Assembly (NCBI RefSeq): GCF_029076695.1 | Contig: NZ_JARFIK010000002.1 | Location: forward strand, 1,178,001-1,242,000 | Direction: 5' to 3' | Length of the DNA stretch: 64,000 nucleotides | From: Adlercreutzia equolifaciens | GTDB taxonomy: Bacteria > Actinomycetota > Coriobacteriia > Coriobacteriales > Eggerthellaceae | Part shown: one piece after another, positions 18,590 to 26,117 of the stretch | Layout: each line of letters begins with the position of its first letter | How positions within the stretch are numbered: the first letter of the stretch is position 1 | Made by a program: the position numbers and the translations under genes | The notes under the pieces: generated by a model | What the model saw: the letters and a program-made list of their open reading frames with translations, nothing else | The model's database searches: none | Told to the model about the DNA's origin: nothing

Positions 18590-20467
18590 TTACTTGCCTT
18601 CAGCGTACTTCGCCGCATTCGTACCGGCGTTACGGCCGAACGTCATGCAGTCGGCGATGGCGTTGCCGCCCAGACGGTTGCTGCCGTGAATGCCGCCGGT
18701 CACTTCGCCCGCAGCATAGAGGCCGGGGATGGGGTTGCCGTCGGCGTCGCAGGCCTCGGACTCCACGTTCACGCGGATGCCGCCCATAGTATGGTGCACC
18801 GTGGGAACCTTGCGGCAAGCGTACCAAGGACCCTCGGTCATGGCCGCATCAGCGGTGTTGTCGGCCACGAACCCGAACTCGTCCTCCTTGCCGCCCACTA
18901 CCTCGTTGTAGGCATCGATGGAGGCCTGCAGGTTCTTCGCATCCACGCCCATCTGATTGGCCAGATCCTCCACGCTGTCCGCGGCCACGATGTGGCCCAA
19001 GGCCAGCATGTTGTTGATGGTGGCGCCATTGGCATCGGGCTCATCGGGATCGGGATAGCGAAGCTTGTTCACCACCACCCAGTACGTGGCATCGGGCTGC
19101 TGGAAGATGTTCTTGCACAGCACATCGCGCTCGGCGCCCTCGTTTACGAAACGCTTGCCCTCGGTATTGATGAACAGACGGTTACGGCCAGAGGTACGGA
19201 TATCTTCCATAAGGCCCGTGCCCGGGGTGCCGCACGGATGCAGCTGGATGTCGGACAAGCCGATCAGCTCGGCGCCAGCGCCTTCGGCCAGGGCCAGGCC
19301 CTCGCCCTGAGCACAGGGCAGGATGTTCGTGCAGCCGATGGAGTCGTCGAGGGTGACTTCCTTCCACACACCGGTGTTCACCTTCTGGCGGTACTCGACG
19401 TTGCCGCCGAAGCCGCCCGTAGCGATGATCACGGCCTTAGCATCTACGGTAACATCCTTCTCTCCATTGTAGAGCGCCTTTACACCAGTTACCTTGCCGT
19501 CTTTGGTGATAAGCTCTTTGGCCTGCATATCGTTCAGAATGACAATCTTGTCGGCATTGTCCTGAATAAACTGCTCGAACACGCGGATGTAGGAGTTGCC
19601 CGAAGGCGTGACGGTGTAGTGGCTACGCTCGCCCAAAGAGCCCGTGGCCGAACCGCATTCATCCTGGAACTCAACACCCAGCGACTCCAGCCAGTGAACA
19701 GAATCGAGGGCGTGATCGGTCAGATAGTGCACCAACTCCGGCGTGCCCTTCTGATGGCCGCCCTCCATGGTAGTGGTATAGAAGGTCTCGATGGAGTCCT
19801 CGATGCCCTGCTTCTCCTGGCGCTCGGGATCGACCGCGTTCAGCGCGCCCTCGGACACGTTGGTGGAACCGCCGGTAATGCCGCACTTCTCCAGCACCAC
19901 CACGTTGGCACCGGCTTGCACGGCCGCAATAGCGCTGGCCAAGCCGGCACCGCCGCCGCCCACCACGCATACATCGGTCTTATAGGTATCCTCTACGTCG
20001 GCGGCGGGCACTGCATCAGCGGCCATCAGACGATAGGCCTCGGCCTGCTCGGCGCATTCGGTCACGCCCTGGATAAGAGCCGCACTGGACAAGGTTGCTC
20101 CGGTCACGCCATCGACGTTCACCGTCTGGTACTGCAGAATCTCATCGGACAGATCATCGAGGGCACGGGCACCGACGCCCAGGGATTCCTGGTTGTCGGA
20201 CACGTCGATTTGCTCGATGGCATCGGGCGTGAAGGCCACGTTCACGGTAAAGGGAGCGTTATGACCCGAGACGCTGGCAGAATACGTGCCCGCTGCAAAA
20301 GCGGCCTCGTTGGCATCCTTGGGCGCGCAGCCGGAAAGTCCGGCACCGGCCATGGCCACCACGCCCAGGGCAGCAGCTTCCTTGCAGAAGCCACGACGCG
20401 TCACGGCGGCGAAGCCTTGGGTCAGCGGTTCGGAACAATCGTTAGTAATGTGGCTGGTTGCCTTCAT
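18590..20467 (-). CDS. Tat-exported FMN/FAD-dependent reductase (urocanate/fumarate reductase superfamily)
   Basis: 625 residues. Arg24-Arg25 in TRRGFCKEAA is a twin-arginine motif and LSGC (Cys47) a lipobox, so the protein is probably exported folded and lipid-anchored. Residues 60-135 form an FMN-binding domain with the covalent-flavin motif VTGATLSS (121-128). The FAD domain begins DVCVVGGGGAGLASAIAAV (residues 165-183) and continues with the FAD_binding_2 fold to the end. No heme motif is present, so electrons must come from a membrane partner not encoded here. It has no adjacent partner gene; a palindrome lies about 200 bases upstream. The acceptor cannot be predicted. ATG at 20467 has GGAGG upstream; an in-frame GTG at 20476 sits directly on the Shine-Dalgarno. 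Confidence 0.9.
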   Translation of the reverse strand: MKATSHITNDCSEPLTQGFAAVTRRGFCKEAAALGVVAMAGAGLSGCAPKDANEAAFAAGTYSASVSGHNAPFTVNVAFTPDAIEQIDVSDNQESLGVGARALDDLSDEILQYQTVNVDGVTGATLSSAALIQGVTECAEQAEAYRLMAADAVPAADVEDTYKTDVCVVGGGGAGLASAIAAVQAGANVVVLEKCGITGGSTNVSEGALNAVDPERQEKQGIEDSIETFYTTTMEGGHQKGTPELVHYLTDHALDSVHWLESLGVEFQDECGSATGSLGERSHYTVTPSGNSYIRVFEQFIQDNADKIVILNDMQAKELITKDGKVTGVKALYNGEKDVTVDAKAVIIATGGFGGNVEYRQKVNTGVWKEVTLDDSIGCTNILPCAQGEGLALAEGAGAELIGLSDIQLHPCGTPGTGLMEDIRTSGRNRLFINTEGKRFVNEGAERDVLCKNIFQQPDATYWVVVNKLRYPDPDEPDANGATINNMLALGHIVAADSVEDLANQMGVDAKNLQASIDAYNEVVGGKEDEFGFVADNTADAAMTEGPWYACRKVPTVHHTMGGIRVNVESEACDADGNPIPGLYAAGEVTGGIHGSNRLGGNAIADCMTFGRNAGTNAAKYAEGK

Positions 20468-20679
20468 CGTTCTCACCCTCCTAGGGCCTTGGATTACGGG
20501 TTCCCCGATGCCGGCGCTCCCTCCAAAGACCGTCGCGCTTCAGGAATCTGGTTCCCAGCATAATCAAATGAACGATGAGGGATCCCCTCAACGATGATTG
20601 GAAACCGCCATGATCAGTGACGGTTTTCTCTTCGTTATTTTTCCACGGCTCTGTTACTTTCGTAACTTCGTCGTTAATA

Positions 20680-20696
20680 TCTAGTAATTTACTAGA
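20680..20696. promoter_or_regulatory. 17-nt palindrome upstream of the flavoprotein gene
   Basis: TCTAGTAA and TTACTAGA flank a single central base, a perfect dyad 213-229 bases upstream of the flavoprotein start and 52-68 bases downstream-side of the regulator stop at 20748. A second small dyad, GTTAC...GTAAC, lies at 20653-20666. These are operator candidates. No regulator is assigned. Confidence 0.4.
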
Positions 20697-20747
20697 GTTT
20701 AGTTTGGGTGTAGAAATACGCTGAACAGGGCAAACAGCGGGCTCATG

Positions 20748-21422
20748 CTAAGCCGTCCAGAGGTACCCTACCCCGCGCACCGTCTCCAAGCGCTGCGCCA
20801 ACTCAGGCCCCAATTTGGCGCGAATACGCCGCACGTGAACATCTACGGTACGGCTGCCGCCGTAGTAATCGAAGCCCCAAACGCGGCGCAGCAACGCGTC
20901 GCGCGAATAGGTGCGCCCGGGATGGGTGACGAGAAACGCCAGGAGCGCGTACTCCAGGTAGGTCAGGTCCACCGGCTCGCCCGCCACCTTCACCTGATAG
21001 GTGGCAAGGTTGATAGTCATGGTGTCCACCGCGATAAAATCGCTGGTAGAGCTTTCATTGCCCGGCCACAGCAGCTGCCGAATACGGGTGGCGCACTCCG
21101 CCGCGCTGGCCCCGTGAACCACGAAATCGGCCTTGCAGGACACCGGCAGACGAAACTCGGCCAGCTGATCCTCGTTCACAATAACCAGCAAGGCGCTGGC
21201 GCCGTCTTCGGCCAGGGCCGCCTCCACCTGGGCCACCGAGGCCAAGCCATCGGCGCGGGCCTCGTAGATGATCAGATCATGGGACGGATGGGTCGAGAGA
21301 AGCTTCTTGAACTGCACCGAGGACCCCGCGGCCACGTCCACGTCAAGCTTAGAGAGCACCTGCTGAAACTTGTGGGCGTTGTCCAAGCTGTCCGCAATGA
21401 AGATAACGGTCTTTCGCTGCAT
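20748..21422 (-). CDS. OmpR-type regulator with atypical receiver domain (GlnR-like)
   Basis: 224 residues. An N-terminal receiver-like domain (1-115) and a C-terminal winged helix (about 130-224, ending RTVDVHVRRIRAKLGPELAQRLETVRGVGYLWTA) make this an OmpR-family regulator. The phospho-acceptor Asp is replaced by Glu54 (HDLIIYEAR), and the conserved Lys near the end of the domain is missing (DFVVHGAS), so classical phosphorelay is unlikely. The ATG lies directly after the glnA stop (TAGGATG), implying co-transcription and coupling. Actinobacterial GlnR, which controls nitrogen genes including glnA, is also an atypical OmpR-type protein. Equating the two is an inference from this context. Confidence 0.85.
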   Translation of the reverse strand: MQRKTVIFIADSLDNAHKFQQVLSKLDVDVAAGSSVQFKKLLSTHPSHDLIIYEARADGLASVAQVEAALAEDGASALLVIVNEDQLAEFRLPVSCKADFVVHGASAAECATRIRQLLWPGNESSTSDFIAVDTMTINLATYQVKVAGEPVDLTYLEYALLAFLVTHPGRTYSRDALLRRVWGFDYYGGSRTVDVHVRRIRAKLGPELAQRLETVRGVGYLWTA

Positions 21423-21423
21423 C

Positions 21424-22767
21424 CTACAACACCGCCAAATCGCGCTCGAGCTCCCACGGGGTGACAATGCCCTGATAGGCATCCCATTCGGCGCGCTTCG
21501 TACGCACCAGGTAGTCGTGGATGTGCTCTCCCAGGGTGTCGCGCATCAGCGAGCTTTGGGCGAATAGCTCCACCGCCTCGCCCAGCGTTTCGGGCAGCGT
21601 CTCAACACCGCGCGCATGGTGCTCATGGCGGCTGCAGCCCAAAGGCGCCGTCTCGTCAGCCGGGGGCATAAGCTCCAGGCCCTCCTCGATGCCGGCCAAA
21701 CCCGCTGCCAGCATGACAGCGAAGGCCAGGTAGGGATTGGCCGCCGGATCGGGACTGCGCAGCTCGACGCGGCAGGCCGACTCGCTGTGAGGACGATAGC
21801 CCGGGATGCGCACCAAGGTGGAGCGATTGCGCGCTCCCCAGCTGATACAGGTGGGCGCCTCTCCCCCGGGACGCAGACGCTTATAGGAATTAACGTACTG
21901 GTTCGTGATCAGCGTGTACTCCGGCGCATACTTGAGGAGGCCGGCAATATAGCTTTTCGCCGTGGCCGACAAGTTGTAGCCGAACGGATCGTCGGCGTCG
22001 TAGAAGGCGTTGTTGCCGTCCATATCCATCAGGCTCTGGTGCACGTGCATGCCGCTGCCCGGCTCGCCCGCCAAGGGCTTCGGCATGAACGAGGCGTACA
22101 CGCCGTGCTTCATGGCAATTTCCTTCACCACCATCTTGTAGGTCATGACGGCATCGGCCATGGAAAGAGCATCGGCATAGCGCAGGTCGATCTCGTGCTG
22201 GGAGGGGCCTTTCTCGTGATGGGAGTACTCCACGGGAATGCCCATCTTCTCCAGGGTGAGCACCGTGTCGCGGCGCAAATCGGAGGCCGAATCCAGCGAG
22301 GTGAGATCAAAGTAGCTGCCCCGATCGAGCACCTCCGTTCCCTCGGAATCCTTGAAGTAGAAGTACTCCAGCTCCGGCCCGACAATAAACTCGTAGCCCA
22401 TATTAGAGGCCTTCTCCACCACCCGTTCCAGCACATGGCGCGGATCGCCCGCGTAAGGCGCCCCCTCGGGCGTGCGGATATTGCAGATCATGCGAGCCAC
22501 CGCATTGGACTGAGGACGCCAGGGCAGCACCTGGAAGGTGGACGGATCGGGATAGGCCAGCATATCGGATTCCTGAGCCTGGGAGAAACCTTCGATACAG
22601 CTGGCGTCGAAGCCCATGCCGTCCTCGAAGGCCGCCTCTAACTCGCCGGGCACCACGGCGAAGGACTTCATGTTGCCCAGCACGTCGGTAAACCAAAAGC
22701 GAACGAAATGCACGTCGCGGCTCTCAATGGTCTTCAGCACGAAATCTTGCTCGGGGTTCGTTACCAC
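21424..22767 (-). CDS. glnA: glutamine synthetase, type I
   Basis: 447 residues. GlnA makes glutamine from glutamate, ammonia and ATP. Conserved segments include MGFDASCIEGFSQAQESDM, the metal site VGPELEYFYF, SHHEKGPSQHEIDLRYADAL, the MPKPLAGEPGSGMHVHQSL loop and NSYKRLRPGGEAPTCISWGARNRS. The length matches the GSI-alpha (Bacillus-like) form, and I see no adenylylation-type NLYDLPP segment. A GTG at 22767 with GGGAGA upstream is the best start; an ATG at 22806 adds 13 residues without a ribosome-binding site. The atypical regulator follows directly. Confidence 0.95.
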   Translation of the reverse strand: MVTNPEQDFVLKTIESRDVHFVRFWFTDVLGNMKSFAVVPGELEAAFEDGMGFDASCIEGFSQAQESDMLAYPDPSTFQVLPWRPQSNAVARMICNIRTPEGAPYAGDPRHVLERVVEKASNMGYEFIVGPELEYFYFKDSEGTEVLDRGSYFDLTSLDSASDLRRDTVLTLEKMGIPVEYSHHEKGPSQHEIDLRYADALSMADAVMTYKMVVKEIAMKHGVYASFMPKPLAGEPGSGMHVHQSLMDMDGNNAFYDADDPFGYNLSATAKSYIAGLLKYAPEYTLITNQYVNSYKRLRPGGEAPTCISWGARNRSTLVRIPGYRPHSESACRVELRSPDPAANPYLAFAVMLAAGLAGIEEGLELMPPADETAPLGCSRHEHHARGVETLPETLGEAVELFAQSSLMRDTLGEHIHDYLVRTKRAEWDAYQGIVTPWELERDLAVL

Positions 22768-22831
22768 GCTTCTCTCCCTCATCCCGGAACGGTGTTTTGC
22801 AGCCATTGTACGCTAGCGGGGCTGTTCCCAC

Positions 22832-22864
22832 AAAAAAGACCCGCTGAAATTCAGCGGGTCTTTC
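22832..22864. terminator. terminator after rpmE (both orientations)
   Basis: An 11-bp perfect stem (GACCCGCTGAA/TTCAGCGGGTC) with a 1-base centre has A/T tracts on both sides, six T residues on the minus strand. It ends the rpmE transcript and separates it from glnA. Confidence 0.9.
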
Positions 22865-22885
22865 AAAAACCTATGATCCGAAAGG

Positions 22886-23380
22886 TTACTCGGCAGCCTC
22901 TTCGGTAGCCTCGACAGCCTCGGCCACCTCGGCGTCGGTGAGCTCCACGCCACCGGCCTCTTCAGCGGTGCCCTCAGCAGCAGCGTCCTCCATGTTCTGG
23001 ACCTCAGCCTCGGCCTCGGCGCGGGCAGCCTCTTCGGCAGCCTTGGCGGCGTAAGCGGCAGCGCGCTCGGCCTTAGCAGCGGCCTTAGCCTCGCGCTCGG
23101 CCTTCTTAGCGGCCTCCTGCTCGGCAATCTTAGCGGCGCGCTCGGCCTTCTTGGCAGCCTCACGCTCGGCAACGACGTCCTTGGCGGAACCGAAACGGTC
23201 GGCAAAGCGCTGAACGCGTCCACCGGTGTCGATGAGCTTCTGGGTGCCGGTGTAGAAGGGATGGCATGCGTTGCAGATGTCAATCTTCAGCTCGGGCTTC
23301 GTGGAACGGGTGGTGAAGGTGTTGCCGCAGCTGCACTTCACGACGCACTCCATGTACTCCGGATGGATATCTTGCTTCAT
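22886..23380 (-). CDS. rpmE: 50S ribosomal protein L31 with long acidic/alanine-rich extension
   Basis: 164 residues, more than twice the usual length of about 70. Residues 1-68 are a complete zinc-type L31 ([20 protein letters not shown]...[25 protein letters not shown]) with Cys16, Cys18, Cys36 and Cys39 as probable zinc ligands. After that the chain is a charged helix rich in Ala, Glu and Lys (residues 70-130, likely coiled coil), then an acidic tail. The family member is certain; the role of the extension is unknown. The start follows AGGAG by five bases. The upstream leader has two tandem hairpins. Confidence 0.95.
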   Translation of the reverse strand: MKQDIHPEYMECVVKCSCGNTFTTRSTKPELKIDICNACHPFYTGTQKLIDTGGRVQRFADRFGSAKDVVAEREAAKKAERAAKIAEQEAAKKAEREAKAAAKAERAAAYAAKAAEEAARAEAEAEVQNMEDAAAEGTAEEAGGVELTDAEVAEAVEATEEAAE

Positions 23381-23395
23381 GGGTTCTCCTAACTT

Positions 23396-23490
23396 CCCTT
23401 GGTTTCCGACCAAGGGGTCCGAATAGGGCTTGGTTTCCGACCAAGCCAAGACAAGCTTGTCTATAGTAGCACCGCCGGCGTAAAACGCAA
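23396..23490 (-). promoter_or_regulatory. rpmE promoter and structured leader
   Basis: On the minus strand TTGCGT, 16 bases and TACTAT (23490-23463) form a promoter. The short leader holds a 14-nt palindrome AGACAAGCTTGTCT (23449-23462) and two hairpins with the same loop, CTTGGT-CGGAA-ACCAAG. Their lower stems differ but still pair: GG/CC in the first (23427-23447) and CC/GG in the second (23396-23416). The second ends about 15 bases before the ATG, close to the ribosome-binding site. L31 leader RNAs with autoregulatory roles have been proposed in several bacterial groups; assignment of this one is inference. Confidence 0.6.
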
Positions 23491-23491
23491 G

Positions 23492-23516
23492 AAAAAAGAC
23501 CCGTTGTTCACGGGTC
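23492..23516 (-). terminator. terminator after the superoxide reductase gene
   Basis: A 7-bp stem (GACCCGT/ACGGGTC) with a 5-nt loop is followed by six T residues on the minus strand, about 100 nt after the stop at 23612 and just ahead of the rpmE promoter. Confidence 0.8.
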
Positions 23517-23611
23517 TTTCAAGAATTACGCGGTTAGCGGCACCGAGGGCCAACACACCGGGCTCCAAAGCCCTGAGCATCATGACACCCCGATGGCCCG
23601 ATGCGAGTTCT

Positions 23612-23992
23612 TTAGATCTCCGTCACCCACAGACCGTGGATGTTGCAGTACTCGTACACGCGCAGCGGCTTCTCACCCTCGGGCACGATGAACTCGGCAT
23701 GGGGGGCATCGCCGGGGTTGAGCGGATGGATCTGGTAGCCCTTGTCGGTAACCAGGCAGATGAACTGGATCCAGTGCTCCTCGAGCATGGGATGATCCAC
23801 GGAGCCGATATTCACGATAATGCGATCAGCCTGCACCTCAACGGCGGGCACGTGCTTCTCGAGAGCGGCGTCCTGGGAATCGGCCACCAGCTCGACCATC
23901 TTCTCGCCACAGCAGAACAGCGGCACGCCGGCGTCGTAAACCTTCACCGCAATATTGCCGCAGTGCATGCACTTGTAGAACTTGACGTCCAT
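23612..23992 (-). CDS. desulfoferrodoxin (two-iron superoxide reductase)
   Basis: 126 residues. This cytoplasmic enzyme reduces superoxide to peroxide without releasing O2, a defence typical of anaerobes. Center I has Cys8, Cys11, Cys27 and Cys28 (KCMHCGN...LFCCGEKM), the rubredoxin-like desulforedoxin fold. Center II has His47 (EKHVP), His67 (DHPM), His73 (EEHWI), Cys116 and His119 (YCNIHGLW), the square-pyramidal active iron. Lys46 lies in the catalytic EKHVP loop. Length and spacing equal the Desulfovibrio class I enzymes. GAGG precedes the ATG by six bases. No rubredoxin gene is nearby. Confidence 0.95.
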   Translation of the reverse strand: MDVKFYKCMHCGNIAVKVYDAGVPLFCCGEKMVELVADSQDAALEKHVPAVEVQADRIIVNIGSVDHPMLEEHWIQFICLVTDKGYQIHPLNPGDAPHAEFIVPEGEKPLRVYEYCNIHGLWVTEI

Positions 23993-24210
23993 TCCAAACC
24001 TCGTTTCTCGTAATTCCTCGTTAAAGCCTCAGCTGCCAAGGCGGCCGAAAGGCTTTCTTCATTGTAGAAGAACCCCCTAGGGACACGCCACCCTTTGACG
24101 AACCGACAACGCACCGTTACCACACTTCGCTCCTCTGGGACCGTGTTACGCCTATCCCAGGCCCGCCCTCCTGAGCGCCAGATCTCTCCTTCAAGCCTCC
24201 ACCCTTGAGC
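23993..24210. other. non-coding region upstream of the superoxide reductase
   Basis: No credible gene. A TACAAT sequence on the minus strand (24061-24066) may be the -10 box of the superoxide reductase promoter, without a clear -35. Nothing else recognised. Confidence 0.35.
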
Positions 24211-24349
24211 TAGGTTCCAGGATCGGTCTGTTTGGTATCGCGCCATGGACCAAAAAACAGGCATTCGGTCCCCTACTCCCGCAAAAGGCCAGGTCAACAA
24301 TGGCCATTAGCCTTTCCCAGGGTACCAAACAGGGTAATCCTGGAACCTA
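24211..24349. repeat. inverted-repeat element, 139 bp
   Basis: Arms of 27 bases (24211-24237 and 24323-24349) match at 23 positions. The ends TAGGTTCCAGGAT and CTGTTTGGTA pair perfectly around four unpaired bases. Inside, two smaller stems are possible: GGACC...GGTCC and AAAGGC...GCCTTT (about 24285-24314), which would give a three-way junction. It lies in the gap downstream of lgt and contains no open reading frame worth keeping. Confidence 0.6.
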
Positions 24350-24441
24350 GGGCGCCGGCTTCGCCGATGACTGCTATCCTGGAACACGGGGCGCCGACTT
24401 CGCAGCGGCCGTCACCTGGAACCTGGAGCGCCGGCTTGCCG
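24339..24441. repeat. three degenerate direct repeats of 37-39 bp downstream of lgt
   Basis: CCTGGAAC begins at 24339, 24378 and 24415. Each is followed by a GCGCCGGCTTCGC-like block. The first copy overlaps the right arm of the inverted-repeat element, and the third ends at the lgt stop codon. Confidence 0.6.
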
Positions 24442-25284
24442 CTACTCCCCTGCTTGGAGAGCCCGAGGCTTCATGCCCTGCTGGGGCAGTTTCTTCTTCG
24501 CTGCGTAGACCAGCAGCACAATGCCGGCGATAATCACCGGCGTAGAGAGCACCTGACCCATGGTGAGCCAGCCGCCCCACAAGTAGCCCAGCTGGGCATC
24601 GGGCTCGCGCACGAACTCGATGAGGAAGCGGAAGATACCGTAGAGCACCAGAAACGCCCCCAGGAAGGTGCCCCGGGGCCGCGGCGGCATCTTGCGCGAG
24701 AGGGCATAGAGGATCAGGAAGATAACGAGCCCCTCCAGCAGCGCTTCGTAAAGCTGCGAGGGATGGCGCGGCATCATACCCGCAGCGCCGCCGAACACTA
24801 CGCCCCAGGGAGCGTCGGTGGGCGCGCCCCACAACTCGCCGTTCACGAAGTTGGCGCAGCGGCCGAAGAACAAGCCGATAGGTGCGGCAATGGCACCCAG
24901 ATCGGCTAGGGTGAGAAAAGGAACACCCGTCAGCTTGGCCGCCACCACGCCGCCCACGAGCACGCCGATAAGACCGCCGTGGAAGCTCATGCCACCTTGG
25001 TTGAAAGCGAGAATTTCCAAGGGATGGGCCAGATAGTAGCCATCGCCGTAGAAGAGCACGTAGCCAAGACGCGCGCCCAGGACAATGCCCACAATGGCGC
25101 ACACCATGACGGTAATGAGTGCGTCCTCGTCCAAGGCAATACGCCAACGACGGGCCACGCGGTACACAATGAAGGCGGCCACCGCGAAGCCCAGCACATA
25201 GGCCAAGCCGTACCAGCGCACCACCAACGGCCCCAGGGAAAACGCCACGGGGTCGAGGTTTTGGTAAATATCGTTGAGAATCAT
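24442..25284 (-). CDS. lgt: prolipoprotein diacylglyceryl transferase
   Basis: 280 residues with about seven transmembrane helices. Lgt transfers diacylglycerol from phosphatidylglycerol to the lipobox cysteine of prolipoproteins. The family signature is readable as GRCANFVNGELWGAPT (around residue 140), with the upstream NQGGMSFHGGLIG segment carrying the essential His and the late FxxEFVREPDAQLGY region. The ATG overlaps the stop of the upstream zinc-ribbon gene by four bases (ATGA). It is relevant to the window because the flavoproteins here carry Tat signals ending in lipoboxes. Confidence 0.96.
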   Translation of the reverse strand: MILNDIYQNLDPVAFSLGPLVVRWYGLAYVLGFAVAAFIVYRVARRWRIALDEDALITVMVCAIVGIVLGARLGYVLFYGDGYYLAHPLEILAFNQGGMSFHGGLIGVLVGGVVAAKLTGVPFLTLADLGAIAAPIGLFFGRCANFVNGELWGAPTDAPWGVVFGGAAGMMPRHPSQLYEALLEGLVIFLILYALSRKMPPRPRGTFLGAFLVLYGIFRFLIEFVREPDAQLGYLWGGWLTMGQVLSTPVIIAGIVLLVYAAKKKLPQQGMKPRALQAGE

Positions 25285-25511
25285 GCCGTCCCCTCGTGAG
25301 CGCCCATGCCGGCGCCCAGCTCAATAGCTGCGAACATAACTTCTTCGCGCAACGAGGGAGGAATGGGCATCAGAGAAGAAAGGCGGGTAGCGCAGTGCGG
25401 GCACGTGAGGGAGAACAACGCCAGGTTGGGGCGCAGCACCATCATGGAATCGTAAGAGCACACATCGAGGTCCTCGGCACCGCAGGCCGGACAGTGAATT
25501 TTATCCCGCAC
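25281..25511 (-). CDS. small zinc-ribbon protein
   Basis: 76 residues. Cys7-x2-Cys10 (CPACGAEDLD) and Cys37-x2-Cys40 (CPHCATRL) form a typical zinc ribbon, with an extra Cys18. The rest is a short amphipathic helix. The start is GTG, supported by GGAGG six bases upstream. It overlaps lgt by four bases, so the two are co-translated. No specific family is recognised. Possible roles (nucleic-acid or protein binding) are guesses. Confidence 0.75.
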   Translation of the reverse strand: MRDKIHCPACGAEDLDVCSYDSMMVLRPNLALFSLTCPHCATRLSSLMPIPPSLREEVMFAAIELGAGMGAHEGTA

Positions 25512-25642
25512 CAGACACCTCCTTCAGCGCATCCCCTTTTGACCCCATTGTAGCAAAGGGGCCGTGGCCCCCTGAGGGCCGTACCTCCTCGTTGCAACAT
25601 CGTTGCCGAGGCTTGATGGCACTCCAGGAGCACCACCTTAGT

Positions 25643-25933
25643 TTACAGGATAAAACGATTACGACCGCTGAACTTCTTATCTCCCGCCGCCGTCGGATCG
25701 ATATCGGGTCCGTGCACGAGAAAGTGCTCGCAGAACCGGCACACCTGCTTCACGGCCGCATCGTAGTCACGCTGCGGATTCAGCAGAATGTCGAAGTCTT
25801 CGCACACCACATGCGTCGGACGATGGCAAGCGGCGAAATGACAGTCGGCGGGACAGGGCTCACCAGGCACGTTATGGGGACAGCGCCCCATCATTTCCTC
25901 GTCGCATCCCCGGCGCGACCAGCATCCTTCCAT
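25643..25933 (-). CDS. cysteine-rich small protein of unknown function
   Basis: 96 residues with nine cysteines (positions 4, 10, 18, 27, 31, 36, 44, 65, 68), including CPADCHFAAC and a C-terminal CRFC pair, plus several histidines. This could bind zinc or an iron-sulfur cluster. There is no signal peptide or membrane segment. The ATG at 25933 follows GAGGA by about five bases; an upstream in-frame start at 25981 lacks support. It lies alone between the NifU-like gene and the zinc-ribbon gene, each with its own spacing. Family not recognised. Confidence 0.65.
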   Translation of the reverse strand: MEGCWSRRGCDEEMMGRCPHNVPGEPCPADCHFAACHRPTHVVCEDFDILLNPQRDYDAAVKQVCRFCEHFLVHGPDIDPTAAGDKKFSGRNRFIL

Positions 25934-25982
25934 AGGTTTCCTCTTACTCTCTTCAGTCTCTTCCTCAACCTGATGCAACAAA

Positions 25983-26069
25983 GGGCCCTGAGGCCCCTCG
26001 GCTCGATCCCTCGCCCCGGCACTGGCGCACCGAAGAGCGAAGGAACCGAGTACGAGCGCCTCAGGGCCC
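25983..26069. repeat. 87-bp element bounded by 12-bp inverted repeat
   Basis: GGGCCCTGAGGC (25983-25994) is the exact complement of 26058-26069. Shorter pairings (CTCGG/CCGAG) continue inward. It lies about 50 nt downstream of the NifU-like gene and may serve as its transcription end, but has no T-run. Confidence 0.5.
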
Positions 26070-26117
26070 CGTCACATTCAATGACTCGCGCGGCCCGACA
26101 GGACGCACGGAGCAGCA

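Noticed and set aside
23944-24300. 118-codon minus-strand frame over the region upstream of the superoxide reductase
   Set aside because: It overlaps the true superoxide reductase start in another frame and has no recognisable motif or good ribosome-binding site.
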